NCBI GenBank assembly: GCA_007125165.1
Contig: SLDV01000098.1
Location: 1 to 49,105 of the forward strand
DNA length: 49,105 nt
Direction: 5' to 3'
DNA from: Geobacteraceae bacterium
GTDB lineage: Bacteria > Desulfobacterota > Desulfuromonadia > Desulfuromonadales > Geopsychrobacteraceae
Positions 8,780 to 16,898 of this stretch are shown here, one piece after another. The notes under the pieces were generated by a model, which was not told the DNA's origin, did not search any database, and saw only the letters and a list, made by a program, of their open reading frames with translations. The number at the start of each line of letters is the position of its first letter. The stretch's first letter is position 1. The position numbers were made by a program, and so were the translations under genes.

Positions 8780-8810
8780 AAGGGCTTAGGCTGATCCGGC
8801 TTAGGCCCTT
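8780..8810 (+). terminator. Hairpin after tRNA-Gly
   Basis: AAGGGCTTAGGC and GCTTAGGCCCTT pair through 12 positions with three G-U pairs around a seven-base loop. The T-run is poor, so it may be a processing or weak termination site; the next gene starts 24 bases later. Confidence 0.5.
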
Positions 8811-8833
8811 GCGTCTTAATGAAGGAACTTCCC

Positions 8834-9316
8834 ATGGGTGTTTGCCGTGAACCTGTTGACGGTGCCAGTGTTGATCTTGACGGCGAGCTAGACTGGTCAC
8901 CTTTTGCTGCTCCTGCCCTCGTGGGGACTTCACTGCGTTTTGTGTCCGGAGATCCTCAAGGTAATCGTTATCGGGTTCGTTACTATCGTGACCAGGAACA
9001 GCACCTTAAGGCCCGAGTCTGGTTTGGGCCGGAAACTGAAGGGCCCCCTGGTTATGCCCATGGCGGCGCGGTAGCTGCGGTACTTGATGAAGTGTTAGGG
9101 CTTTCGGCATGGGCCGCCGGATATCCGATTGTGGTCGCCAACCTCAATGTAAGTTTTCGCAACCTCTTGCCATTAAAGACAGTTGTTACAGCTCACAGCG
9201 AAATTGTTTCGGTTGATGGCAGAAAAGTGACGGTGAAGGGTTGCGTGCGCAGCGGTACAATAATTTATGCCGAGGCGGAATGCCTGTGCATTGTTATCCG
9301 TAATCAAAAAAAATAA
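8834..9316 (+). CDS. PaaI-family hotdog-fold thioesterase
   Basis: A 160-residue hotdog protein predicted to hydrolyse an acyl-CoA thioester. The core motif is GYAHGGAVAAVLDEVLG, the HGGxxAAVLDE signature of the PaaI/4HBT group, followed by the strand-rich half (VVANLNVSFRNLLPL, RSGTIIYAEAEC). The start at 8834 has AAGGA eight bases upstream; the ATG at 8819 would precede that site. The acyl group is unknown. A phenylacetate-CoA pathway is suggested elsewhere in the window, but distance gives no link. No partner gene is adjacent. Confidence 0.85.
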   Translation: MGVCREPVDGASVDLDGELDWSPFAAPALVGTSLRFVSGDPQGNRYRVRYYRDQEQHLKARVWFGPETEGPPGYAHGGAVAAVLDEVLGLSAWAAGYPIVVANLNVSFRNLLPLKTVVTAHSEIVSVDGRKVTVKGCVRSGTIIYAEAECLCIVIRNQKK

Positions 9317-9336
9317 CGTCGGCGCTGAGATAATTG

Positions 9337-9367
9337 GGCGCAGGAGACAGCCCGACCTCCCTGCGCC
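9337..9367. terminator. Hairpin between convergent genes
   Basis: GGCGCAGG and CCTGCGCC form an 8-bp GC stem between the thioesterase and the convergent small CxxC gene. There is no strong T-run on either strand. Confidence 0.4.
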
Positions 9368-9403
9368 GGGGGGATTCAACTGTTCGAATAAAGGTCCCAA
9401 TAG

Positions 9404-9619
9404 TCACGACGCGGGCTGTGCATGCTGACAGCTCACACAAACAAACGCCGACTTTTCAGAAGATTCGGCTACCGCCTCTGTGAAGCGATCTTTTACCTGG
9501 CTGGATGTTTTGTCGCCTTTACTCTCTGTACTGATAATATTGTTATGACCACAACTGACACAAACAAAGGCGGATTTTCCAGCTGATTCTTTAAAGGCTT
9601 TATCAATGTGATTGGTCAT
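9404..9619 (-). CDS. Small protein with two near-identical CxxC repeats (71 aa)
   Basis: Function not recognised. The 71-residue protein is an internal duplication. KSAFVCVSCGH at 15-25 (Cys20, Cys23) recurs as KSAFVCVSCQH at 56-66 (Cys61, Cys64), each preceded by a similar helix (AFKESAG and FTEAVAESSE). Four cysteines plus the histidine after each pair could bind one Zn or Fe, or act as redox pairs. The start is firm: a long AGGAGAAAGGA site lies just upstream. No signal peptide. It is divergent from the LUD-domain gene across a 169-bp region with an inverted repeat, so the two may share control. Confidence 0.75.
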   Translation of the reverse strand: MTNHIDKAFKESAGKSAFVCVSCGHNNIISTESKGDKTSSQVKDRFTEAVAESSEKSAFVCVSCQHAQPAS

Positions 9620-9645
9620 ATCCTTTCTCCTTTCTTAACAGCAAG

Positions 9646-9701
9646 TTTTCAGTTTAAGCACTCAGGCGCTCACCCTGATAGGTATGCTTTTAAACTGAAA
9701 A
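9646..9701. promoter_or_regulatory. Inverted repeat in a divergent promoter region
   Basis: TTTTCAGTTTAAGCA (9646-9660) and TGCTTTTAAACTGAAAA (9685-9701) are near-perfect reverse complements differing by a two-base bulge. They lie between the divergent CxxC and LUD genes and could be operators or a leader hairpin of the CxxC mRNA. Confidence 0.5.
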
Positions 9702-9788
9702 GTCCATGTATCCATATTAACATATTTTTGTGCTTTATACAGGACAGACAGGCCCTTTAGTCTCTCCATCGATTTTAGAGGAGTACGT

Positions 9789-10421
9789 ATGTCAAATGAG
9801 ACCGAGAAGAAATGTGTCACGGCGTTAACGGCTAACGGGTTCAGAGTTTTTTGCGTTGAAAATCGTGAACAGGCGCGCGAACTTTTTTTTGAACAGATTT
9901 ATCCAGAGATTAAGGCCGATGTGGTTTCATGGGCGGATTCCATGACCATGGAAGCAACAGGAGTGCTTGACGAGTTGTTGGGGGATACTCGTATATCGCT
10001 AATAAAAACCTTTGATTCGGATGCGCCACCTGGTGACATTGTGGAGCGACGACGTCAAGCACTGCTTGTAGATCTGTTTTTGACAGGGTCCAATGCTGTG
10101 ACCCGGTGCGGCAAACTCGTGAATCTCGATATGATCGGTAACCGTATCGGAGCGATTTCTTTTGGCCCTAAGAAAGTTGTTCTTTTTATTGGGAGGAATA
10201 AGATCGTCAAGAATCTTGATGGTGCTATCAATCGCATTAAAAATCATGCGGCACCCTTGAATGCGCGGCGGCACAACCTCAAAACACCCTGTGCCGTCAG
10301 TGGTCGGTGCCATGATTGTGATTCGCCACAACGAATCTGCAATACCTGGTCCATCATTGACAAGTGTTTTCCAGCAGGACGGATCAGCATCATACTGATC
10401 AGGGAGGAACTGGGCCTTTGA
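9789..10421 (+). CDS. LUD-domain protein (LutC/YkgG-like)
   Basis: A 210-residue protein of the LUD (lactate utilisation, former DUF162) family. Visible family marks are the SWADSMTMEATGVLDEL region, GSNAVTRCGKLVNLDMIGNRIG in the middle, and a C-terminal four-cysteine block (CAVSGRCHDCDSPQRIC) usual in stand-alone members. LutC takes part in L-lactate oxidation with LutA and LutB, but neither is nearby, so a lactate role is not supported here. The start at 9789 follows GAGGAG at a normal distance. It ends before a strong hairpin. Confidence 0.85.
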   Translation: MSNETEKKCVTALTANGFRVFCVENREQARELFFEQIYPEIKADVVSWADSMTMEATGVLDELLGDTRISLIKTFDSDAPPGDIVERRRQALLVDLFLTGSNAVTRCGKLVNLDMIGNRIGAISFGPKKVVLFIGRNKIVKNLDGAINRIKNHAAPLNARRHNLKTPCAVSGRCHDCDSPQRICNTWSIIDKCFPAGRISIILIREELGL

Positions 10422-10450
10422 CCTCCTGGTGGTGCGGAGTTTATAGTGAG

Positions 10451-10493
10451 AAAAAAACCCGTCATGCCGGAGGGGGGGTGGCATGACGGGTTT
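10451..10493 (-). terminator. Strong hairpin, best read as a minus-strand terminator
   Basis: AAACCCGTCATGCC (10455-10468) pairs perfectly with GGCATGACGGGTTT (10480-10493). Seven A residues at 10451-10457 give a T-run only on the minus strand; the plus side has just TTT. It can also serve the LUD gene on the plus strand. Confidence 0.7.
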
Positions 10494-10780
10494 AGAGAAG
10501 CTTTACAGCTCCCCCTTGACTAATATTTAAACTCTTCAGCAATCCATTGGCAATAAGAATTTTGTTTTAAACTGCCAATGAGAATAGATCGCGCCTAAAC
10601 TATATAGAATGAATAACAATAGTATCAATATTGAAGGTGTCTACGTTTATCCGACCTTGTTTTTTTGTTGCGTTACGTGCTATCCAATCAGGCGCATCAT
10701 AGTTAATCAATGATGGCTCAATTCATAAAAAATCGTTTAAAGTTCCATATTCATCTTCATATATGAGCAAGGAGTTAAGT
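10494..10780. other. AT-rich intergenic region upstream of TrpB2
   Basis: No ORF is supported. It holds an 8-bp inverted repeat, CATTGGCA (10545-10552) and TGCCAATG (10573-10580), and TTGACT at 10516. No convincing -10 was placed. A minus-strand transcript ending at the 10451 hairpin would start here, but nothing proves one. Confidence 0.4.
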
Positions 10781-12133
10781 ATGCAGACAAAAATTATTCT
10801 TCCGGAAGATCGTATTCCGCGTAAGTGGTATAACATTATTCCCGATATGCCGGGACCGCTCGCGCCGGTTATCCATCCAGGCACCATGCAGCCGGTTTCT
10901 CCTGATGATTTGCTGCCACTGTTTCCTATGCCTTTGATTGAGCAGGAGGTGTCGTCGCAGCGCTGGATAGATATTCCGCAGGAGGTTCTCGATATTTATC
11001 AACTCTGGAGACCGGCACCTATGTATCGTGCCCATCGTCTGGAAAAAGCCCTCGGCACACCGGCAAAAATATATTACAAGTACGAAGGTGGGTCGCCGGC
11101 CGGCTCGCACAAACCGAACAGTGCTGTGCCACAGGCTTATTACAACATGATTTCCGGTACCAGGCGCATAGCGACTGAAACAGGTGCCGGTCAATGGGGA
11201 TCTTCCATTTCACTTGCCTGCCAGATGTTTGGTCTTGAATGTACCGTCTATATGGTTAAGGTTTCTTTTAATCAGAAGCCTTATCGCAAGAGTATGATGG
11301 AGCTTTGGGGTGCTAATGTCATTCCTTCCCCTTCGAATCAGACGAATTCCGGTCGATCAATCCTGGCGCAGAATCCGGACAGCAACGGTTCTCTGGGTAT
11401 CGCCATCAGTGAAGCAGTAGAAGATGCTGCCACTCGTGAAGACACCCGCTACGCCCTGGGAAGTGTTCTGAACCATGTATGTCTGCATCAGACAATTATC
11501 GGTTTAGAGTCTAAGGCACAGATGGAGATGGTCGGTGATTATCCGGACGTGGTCATCGGTTGTCATGGTGGTGGTTCTAATTTTGCCGGAATAGCGTTTC
11601 CCTTTATTGCCGACAAGGCAGCGGGCAAACAGGTGCGAGTGGTAGCACTGGAACCGGCAAGTTGCCCGACTCTGACCAGAGGCATCTACGCATTTGATTA
11701 TGGTGACACGGCTAAAATGGCACCAGTTTCCAAAATGTACACTCTTGGCCACGATTTCATGCCCCCGGGGATTCACGCCGGCGGTCTGCGCTATCACGGA
11801 GCATCACCATTGGTGTCACAACTGGTTAACGCTGGCATCGTTGAAGCCAAAGCGGTTCATCAATTAGCTTGTTTTGAAGCAGCAGTACAGTTTGCCCGCT
11901 GTGAAGGAATTATTCCTGCACCGGAATCAAGCCATGCTATCCGTGGCGCGATTGATGAAGCCTTGCAGGCCAAAGAGGAAGGACAAGAAAAGACCATTCT
12001 ATTTAACCTCTCCGGCCATGGCCATGTAGATATGACTGCATATGATGATTACCTCGCCGGCAAACTGAACGATTATGAATATCCGGAAGAAGAGATCAGG
12101 GAGTCATTGTCACATCTGCCCAAGGTTGGCTAG
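10781..12133 (+). CDS. trpB2: TrpB2-type tryptophan synthase beta-like enzyme
   Basis: PLP enzyme of 450 residues expected to join indole and serine to tryptophan. It belongs to the longer TrpB2 class rather than the ~400-residue TrpB1, shown by the long N-terminal part ([17 protein letters not shown]) and the [16 protein letters not shown] segment. The PLP lysine is Lys111 in GSHKPNSA; the phosphate loop is [14 protein letters not shown] 10781 has AAGGAG seven bases upstream; ATG 10763 precedes that site. No trpA or other trp gene is near, typical of TrpB2, which is thought to salvage free indole or act alone. A yacG gene follows 84 bases later. Confidence 0.92.
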   Translation: MQTKIILPEDRIPRKWYNIIPDMPGPLAPVIHPGTMQPVSPDDLLPLFPMPLIEQEVSSQRWIDIPQEVLDIYQLWRPAPMYRAHRLEKALGTPAKIYYKYEGGSPAGSHKPNSAVPQAYYNMISGTRRIATETGAGQWGSSISLACQMFGLECTVYMVKVSFNQKPYRKSMMELWGANVIPSPSNQTNSGRSILAQNPDSNGSLGIAISEAVEDAATREDTRYALGSVLNHVCLHQTIIGLESKAQMEMVGDYPDVVIGCHGGGSNFAGIAFPFIADKAAGKQVRVVALEPASCPTLTRGIYAFDYGDTAKMAPVSKMYTLGHDFMPPGIHAGGLRYHGASPLVSQLVNAGIVEAKAVHQLACFEAAVQFARCEGIIPAPESSHAIRGAIDEALQAKEEGQEKTILFNLSGHGHVDMTAYDDYLAGKLNDYEYPEEEIRESLSHLPKVG

Positions 12134-12217
12134 AATGGGAGAGCGTGGTTGTCGACCGGCACAACTGGAGTGATGCAGATGACCAGATAAAGGACTATGG
12201 AAAAAAAGAGCGTTCCA

Positions 12218-12412
12218 ATGGAAAAGATCATTAAAATTAACTGCCCTTATTGCAGAGCTGAAACACATTGGCAGAACAATCCGTCGCGCCCTTTTTGCTC
12301 GGAACGCTGTCGAATGATCGATCTCGGGCGGTGGGATAATGAAGAATACACCGTGGCCGGCGAAAAGGCGCAGGAACCGACGGACGATTCGGGTGAGGCA
12401 CCTTTTTCATAA
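12218..12412 (+). CDS. yacG: YacG-like zinc-binding protein (DNA gyrase inhibitor family)
   Basis: A 64-residue protein with one zinc site: CPYC near the N-terminus (Cys9, Cys12) and CSERCRMIDLGRW (Cys27, Cys31). RPFCSERCxxIDLGxW is the family signature. E. coli YacG binds GyrB and inhibits gyrase. The tail is acidic and probably disordered. An in-frame ATG at 12197 would add seven residues (MEKKSVP), but its AGGA is only two bases away; 12218 matches the usual family N-terminus. Probably cotranscribed with queD, 14 bases downstream. Confidence 0.85.
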   Translation: MEKIIKINCPYCRAETHWQNNPSRPFCSERCRMIDLGRWDNEEYTVAGEKAQEPTDDSGEAPFS

Positions 12413-12426
12413 TTTGAGGAGAAATC

Positions 12427-12798
12427 ATGTACCATCTATCCATAATAACCAGCTTTGCTGCCGCTCATAATTTGCTGCATTATCAGGGTGACTGCGAAAA
12501 TCTCCACGGTCATAACTGGAAGGTTGAAGTAACGGTCAGTGCCGAAAGTCTTGATAAGTCGGGGCTCGGCATCGATTTCAAAATTCTGAAAAAACATACG
12601 CGTGAAGTCATGAATTATCTTGATCACAAATACCTCAATGATCTCGAGGCTTTTAAAGATATCAGCCCATCTTCGGAACAGATTGCCCGGTTTATTTTTG
12701 AGCAATTGGAAAAGTCGTTGCAGGAATATGAGGTGACCATTCAGAAGGTGACGGTGTGGGAATCGGATAACGCGTATGCCGCATATACCCTCAGCTGA
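12427..12798 (+). CDS. queD: 6-carboxy-5,6,7,8-tetrahydropterin synthase (QueD)
   Basis: Converts dihydroneopterin triphosphate to 6-carboxytetrahydropterin in the preQ0/queuosine pathway. It has 123 residues, typical of QueD. Zinc ligands are His14 (FAAAHNL) and the HGH pair (His27, His29). The catalytic Cys23 lies in GDCENLHGHNW, and Glu-containing WESDNAYAAY closes the protein. GAGGAG lies upstream of the start. The 3' end overlaps queE by 23 bases, so the two successive steps are translationally coupled. queC and queF are not in the window. Confidence 0.95.
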   Translation: MYHLSIITSFAAAHNLLHYQGDCENLHGHNWKVEVTVSAESLDKSGLGIDFKILKKHTREVMNYLDHKYLNDLEAFKDISPSSEQIARFIFEQLEKSLQEYEVTIQKVTVWESDNAYAAYTLS

Positions 12799-13525
12799 CC
12801 TGATCGAGATTTTTTCCTCGTTGCAAGGGGAGGGGGAGCTATTAGGCCGGCGCCAGGTTTTTATCCGCTTTGCCGGTTGTAACCTGGACTGTGACTATTG
12901 TGACACCAGTTTTTTAAGCAGAAGGTTGTGTCTGGTGGAGGAAAATTCAGGGTCTGGTGCGTTGGTCGAATATGAGAACCCGGTGACCTTGCATCGGGTT
13001 GTGCTTCTGCTGAAGCGCTGGTTGACAGAATATCCCAACGCTCACCACTCCATCAGTATCACCGGCGGTGAGCCGTTACTGCATGCCGAACTGCTTGAGC
13101 TCTGGCTGCCTCATCTGCGGCAGCTCCTGCCGATCTCTCTGGAAACCAATGGCACCTTACCAGCAGCACTGCGACTGATTATCGATCATCTCGATTATGT
13201 CGCCATGGATGTCAAGCTGCCATCAGTGACAGGCCAGGGAACAGACTGGCAGGCGCATGCAGATTTTCTCGCGGTTGCTACACAGGCACAGTGCTCGGTT
13301 AAAATGATTGTTGATGAAAGCACCACCGACGCCGAATTGATCAGGGCGACGAAACTGGTTAATGATGTATCCTCATCAATACCTGTCATTCTCCAACCGG
13401 TCACCCGCCACCACAAGGTGGCGGTCCCGGTTCCCCGCCTGCTGGCCTTGCAGGCGTTAGCTGCTGAGATTCATCCTGAGACACTTGTGATACCGCAAAC
13501 TCATATATTCATGGGTGTTATGTAG
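12776..13525 (+). CDS. queE: 7-carboxy-7-deazaguanine synthase (QueE), radical SAM
   Basis: Radical SAM enzyme that rearranges 6-carboxytetrahydropterin to 7-carboxy-7-deazaguanine. The 249-residue protein begins with IEIFSSLQGEGELLGRRQVFIR, as in QueE. The cluster motif is CNLDCDYC (Cys35, Cys39, Cys42), the CxxxCxxC spacing. ITGGEPLLH is the SAM-binding glycine motif and SLETNGT follows. It overlaps queD and leads into a creatininase-family gene 40 bases on, which may belong to the same operon. Confidence 0.95.
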   Translation: MPHIPSADLIEIFSSLQGEGELLGRRQVFIRFAGCNLDCDYCDTSFLSRRLCLVEENSGSGALVEYENPVTLHRVVLLLKRWLTEYPNAHHSISITGGEPLLHAELLELWLPHLRQLLPISLETNGTLPAALRLIIDHLDYVAMDVKLPSVTGQGTDWQAHADFLAVATQAQCSVKMIVDESTTDAELIRATKLVNDVSSSIPVILQPVTRHHKVAVPVPRLLALQALAAEIHPETLVIPQTHIFMGVM

Positions 13526-13565
13526 CTTATCCTCGAAAACACCTAACCTGTTTCACGGGGTCGTT

Positions 13566-14285
13566 ATGCTCATAGAAAACATGACCACGACTGAATTTTC
13601 AGCCGGACTAAAAAAGACCCGGACGGTTATTGTTCCTATTGGTTCTACTGAACAACATGGTATTCATTTGCCGCTGGATACCGATACCATTCAGGCGGTC
13701 GATATTGCCCAGGCTGCTTCTGAGCAGCGCGTACTCTTTGTCGCCCCTCCAGTTCATTACGGCGTTTGTCGATCAACAGCTCAACATCCCGGCACGATCG
13801 GTATTCGTACTTTGACGCTTAAACTGTTGATTATGGATATTGTGAGCTCACTGTACGCTCAGGGTTTTCGCCATATAGTTTTGCTCAGTGGCCACGCAGG
13901 AACCACTCACATGGCGACTCTTGTCGACGCTGGTGAAGAGTTGCTGGGTTTATACTCTGATATATTTATCGCGGTAATCAAGGAATATGACCTTGCTGTT
14001 TCTGCCGGAAAGGGTTTACTGGAAACACCTGGTGACTCGCATGCCGGCGAAATTGAAACCTCACGTCTGCTTCATTCTCACCCCGATCTGGTGAAGGGCA
14101 CTTCGCCGGCAGAATATCCATCGTTTCCGCAGGGGATTCTGGTACGCGACAAGCAGAAATACTGGCCGGGCGGGGTCTGGGGCGACCCGACCAAGGCCAG
14201 CCGCACCAAAGGGAAATTGCTGCAACAGCGCATGGCGGATAAACTCTGTGAGATGATTGCTGAACTGGAAAGAATGGAGACATAG
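13566..14285 (+). CDS. Creatininase-family amidohydrolase
   Basis: A 239-residue member of the creatininase superfamily of metal-dependent amide hydrolases. Metal ligands expected from the family are visible: Glu29 and His31 in GSTEQHG, Asp38/Asp40 in LPLDTD, His in LLSGHAGTTH and Glu in DSHAGEIETS. Family members include creatininase, MftE peptidase and a formamidopyrimidine deformylase of flavin and F420 biosynthesis, so the substrate cannot be assigned. ATG 13566 is used because it starts the conserved fold and has GGGG five bases upstream. Its position after queDE raises a possible role in deazapurine or pterin metabolism (inference). Confidence 0.85.
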   Translation: MLIENMTTTEFSAGLKKTRTVIVPIGSTEQHGIHLPLDTDTIQAVDIAQAASEQRVLFVAPPVHYGVCRSTAQHPGTIGIRTLTLKLLIMDIVSSLYAQGFRHIVLLSGHAGTTHMATLVDAGEELLGLYSDIFIAVIKEYDLAVSAGKGLLETPGDSHAGEIETSRLLHSHPDLVKGTSPAEYPSFPQGILVRDKQKYWPGGVWGDPTKASRTKGKLLQQRMADKLCEMIAELERMET

Positions 14286-14303
14286 TATCTGCCTATCTGG
14301 AAA

Positions 14304-14415
14304 GGCAGTAAATCCTTTCACCACCCGTTTACTGCGCTCACTTGAGGAACGGGGGACACAGAGAAAATCTGAATTTTAAGAATTTCTCTGTGTCTCTTGT
14401 GGCTCTGTGGTAAGG
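14304..14415. repeat. Intergenic palindromic repeat, member B
   Basis: Begins GGCAGTAAATCCTTTCACCACCCGTT, shared with members C and D, and ends in a CTCTGTGGTAA arm. Inside it is a 12-bp perfect stem, GACACAGAGAAA (14355-14366) and TTTCTCTGTGTC (14383-14394). It lies between the convergent creatininase and coaD genes and may terminate both. Confidence 0.8.
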
Positions 14416-14441
14416 TCCAGGAAATAAAACATACCTGTTAG

Positions 14442-14930
14442 TCAGCGATGGCCGAACTTCTCCATCAGCTTGTCGGCGACCAGCGTCGGTACGAATTTAC
14501 TGATATCGCCCTTGAGCCGTCCCACCTCCTTGACGATGGAGGAGCTCAGATAGGCGCACTCCGGGGAGGTCATCATGAAAAGAGTTTCAACTTGCGGGCA
14601 AACCGTACGGTTCATCTGAGCCAGTTGAAACTCAAACTCAAAGTCGGTGACGGCCCTCAACCCGCGTAAAATAACTCGGGCTTCTTTTCTGACCACATAG
14701 TCAACCAGCAACCCTGAGAAGGTTTCGACCAGAATGCGCGGGTTGCTTGCGATCAACCGGTTGATCATATCGATTCGTTCTTCAACGGAAAAAAGAGCGC
14801 TTTTTTCATTGTTGTTGGCGACAGCCACAACAACTGTATCGAAGATATCCAGTCCGCGACTGATGATATCCATATGCCCATTGGTCATTGGGTCGAATGA
14901 GCCGGGATAGATGGCAATATGTCTATTCAT
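14442..14930 (-). CDS. coaD: Phosphopantetheine adenylyltransferase (CoaD)
   Basis: Transfers AMP from ATP to 4'-phosphopantetheine, the penultimate CoA step. It has 162 residues, standard for CoaD. The nucleotidyl-transfer motif is GSFDP with TNGH (residues 16-19). The second motif, SSSIVKEV, aligns with ISSTxxKE. The start at 14930 has AGAGGAAA upstream; a longer reading from 14981 only adds rsmD sequence in another frame. The ATGA overlap with rsmD makes the usual rsmD-coaD pair. Confidence 0.96.
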   Translation of the reverse strand: MNRHIAIYPGSFDPMTNGHMDIISRGLDIFDTVVVAVANNNEKSALFSVEERIDMINRLIASNPRILVETFSGLLVDYVVRKEARVILRGLRAVTDFEFEFQLAQMNRTVCPQVETLFMMTSPECAYLSSSIVKEVGRLKGDISKFVPTLVADKLMEKFGHR

Positions 14931-15493
14931 GAAGTTTCCTCTGACAACCCTAGTAGATGAACTGCCGTTGAACCATAACAACGACTGGCAAGCAAGGTTA
15001 TCATGCCTTGCAATTGTGGTTTGACACCCTTTACCGTTTCGGCGCAGATTATTCCACCATCGGCTAAAAGATTCAAGGATTCGATCCTGGTAATGACTTG
15101 ATCGATCAACCCGGCGTGGTATGGTGGGTCAAGCAGGATCAGGTCAAAAGGTGCATACCGGCACGCTTTGCTCAGACAGGCGGGAAGCTCGCCCGGGATT
15201 AATATCGCCCGCTCGTCAAACCCGCATGCTGAGATGTTTTCCTTTATCAATTTGATGGCATAGGGGTTTTGTTCTATCATCACTGCTGTTGCCGCGCCAC
15301 GGCTTAGGGCTTCGAGGGACTGGGCACCCGTGCCGGCAAAGAGCTCAAGCACGTTAAGACCACCAAGGCCGCCAAAGCGACTGACCAGCATACTGAACAG
15401 GGCTTCACGGACGCGATCAGGGGTCGGTCGAATCTGTGTGCCGTCGAAGCTGGCCAGTTTTTTACCCCGGACTGACCCGGCGATAATACGCAT
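14927..15493 (-). CDS. rsmD: 16S rRNA (guanine966-N2)-methyltransferase (RsmD)
   Basis: SAM-dependent methylation of G966 in 16S rRNA. The 188-residue protein opens with MRIIAGSVRGKKL and RPTPDRVREALFSML, the family N-terminus. The SAM loop is VLELFAGTGAQSLEAL and the catalytic motif is DPPY (ILLDPPYHAG). Starts at 15517 or 15529 are possible in frame, but 15493 matches the family and has AGGAG 12 bases upstream. The stop overlaps coaD's ATG. Confidence 0.94.
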   Translation of the reverse strand: MRIIAGSVRGKKLASFDGTQIRPTPDRVREALFSMLVSRFGGLGGLNVLELFAGTGAQSLEALSRGAATAVMIEQNPYAIKLIKENISACGFDERAILIPGELPACLSKACRYAPFDLILLDPPYHAGLIDQVITRIESLNLLADGGIICAETVKGVKPQLQGMITLLASRCYGSTAVHLLGLSEETS

Positions 15494-15522
15494 GGCTGTT
15501 GATAACTCCTGATCCATGAGAA

Positions 15523-15594
15523 CGGGCAATAAATCTTTTCACCACCCGTTCATGTATTTCTCTGTGACCCTGTGGTGAATGTTTCTTAAGCCCG
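15523..15594. repeat. Intergenic palindromic repeat, member C
   Basis: CGGGC-AATAAATCTTTTCACCAC pairs with GTGGTGAATGTTTCTTAA-GCCCG: CGGGC/GCCCG outside, TTCACCAC/GTGGTGAA inside. It has the same left flank as members B and D but a shorter middle. It sits in the divergent region between rsmD and dgt. Confidence 0.8.
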
Positions 15595-15758
15595 AATACA
15601 TAGTGTGAGAAAATAATATCCGATTGACTTTTACCAATCGCACCGGCTTAGGGCAAGGTGAAACTTTTTTTCATTTTTAATCTCTGCTGTTGTGACTTAA
15701 ATTGTCTCACTTGTTTTGTATCCTGCAGATGACTATTCATTTCCAGGGGAGAATCCTT

Positions 15759-16892
15759 ATGCACGAACAGTATTTAGCTGAGTATGCCGCCACAAGTGAA
15801 ACCAGCCGGGGGCGCAAATATGCAGAAGCCTACAAGGATGATCGCTTGCCCTTTGAGCGTGACCGCGACCGGATCATCCATTGTGCGGCCTTCCGCCGGC
15901 TTGAATATAAAACCCAGGTGTTTGTTAACCACGAGGGGGACTATTACCGCACGCGCTTGACCCACTCGTTGGAAGTGGCTCAGATTGCCCGTGGAATTGC
16001 CCGCAAGCTAAGATTGAATGAAGATCTGGTAGAGGCCCTGGCTCTTTCACACGATCTTGGGCATACCCCTTTTGGCCATACCGGCGAGCATGTTCTTGAC
16101 CGATTGATGAAGGACCATGGTGGCTTTGAACACAATCAGCAGTCGTTACGCATTGTTGAGGTTCTCGAGCAACGATATCCTGATTTTGATGGTCTGAACT
16201 TAAGCTATGAAACACGAGAGGGGATTATCAAGCACACAACATCATATGACAGTGCTGGCATTGCTGCAGTACAACCTTATTGTCCAAAAGAACAACCGAC
16301 ACTAGAAGCACAGATTATCGATCTGGCCGATGAAATTGCCTATAACAATCATGATATCGATGATGGGCTCAAAGCCGGATATGTCAGTCTGAATGATCTG
16401 ACTGCCGTAGATATCTGGCAAAGGACATGGACTGATATCGGTCAGCGCTTTCCTGCTATTAGCGAAAAAAGGCAGATACTTCAGACCGTCAGTCACCTGA
16501 TTGGTGAGTTGATTCAGGATTTGGTGTCAACTACGTCGGAGAATCTGGATAAATACGCCATCAAGACCCTGGTAGATGTTCGTCGCCACGATGGGAAACT
16601 GGTGATGTTCAGCAATGACATGAATGAACGTAACAGGCAACTCAAGGCTTTTCTTTTTAAAAAACTCTATCGCCACCACAAAGTAGAGAGAATGCGTGTC
16701 AAGGCGGAGCGTTTTCTGACTATTCTGTTTGAAAATTACATCGAAAATCCAAGCTTGTTGCCGGAGAAACACCAACGCAGGTACGAGCAACATGGTAGGG
16801 AGCGGGTCATCTGCGATTATATTGCCAGTATGACAGATCGCTATGCCCAGGATGAATATAAAAAGCTTTATGAACCATTTGAGCGCGCCTGA
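15759..16892 (+). CDS. dgt: dGTPase-like HD-domain triphosphohydrolase
   Basis: Deoxynucleoside triphosphate triphosphohydrolase family, 377 residues. HD metal site: RTRLTHSLEVAQ supplies the first His, SHDLGHTPFGHTGE the His-Asp pair. Further family signs are CAAFRRLEYKTQVF and DEIAYNNHDIDDGL. Such enzymes split dNTPs into deoxynucleoside and triphosphate; this is the shorter, Dgt-like type 2 class. ATG 15759 has GGGGAG upstream and gives MHEQYLAEYAA; the in-frame 15702 start has no site. It converges on the M1 peptidase with only six bases between the stops. Confidence 0.92.
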   Translation: MHEQYLAEYAATSETSRGRKYAEAYKDDRLPFERDRDRIIHCAAFRRLEYKTQVFVNHEGDYYRTRLTHSLEVAQIARGIARKLRLNEDLVEALALSHDLGHTPFGHTGEHVLDRLMKDHGGFEHNQQSLRIVEVLEQRYPDFDGLNLSYETREGIIKHTTSYDSAGIAAVQPYCPKEQPTLEAQIIDLADEIAYNNHDIDDGLKAGYVSLNDLTAVDIWQRTWTDIGQRFPAISEKRQILQTVSHLIGELIQDLVSTTSENLDKYAIKTLVDVRRHDGKLVMFSNDMNERNRQLKAFLFKKLYRHHKVERMRVKAERFLTILFENYIENPSLLPEKHQRRYEQHGRERVICDYIASMTDRYAQDEYKKLYEPFERA

Positions 16893-16898
16893 ACCTGG

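Noticed and set aside
9999-10484. Long minus-strand ORF opposite the LUD gene
   Set aside because: It has no ribosome site or family likeness and runs through the terminator hairpin; it is a shadow of the LUD gene.
14304-15594. CRISPR-like repeats (TTCACCACCC units)
   Set aside because: Copies are far apart, single, and palindromic in layout, without regular spacers or cas genes.
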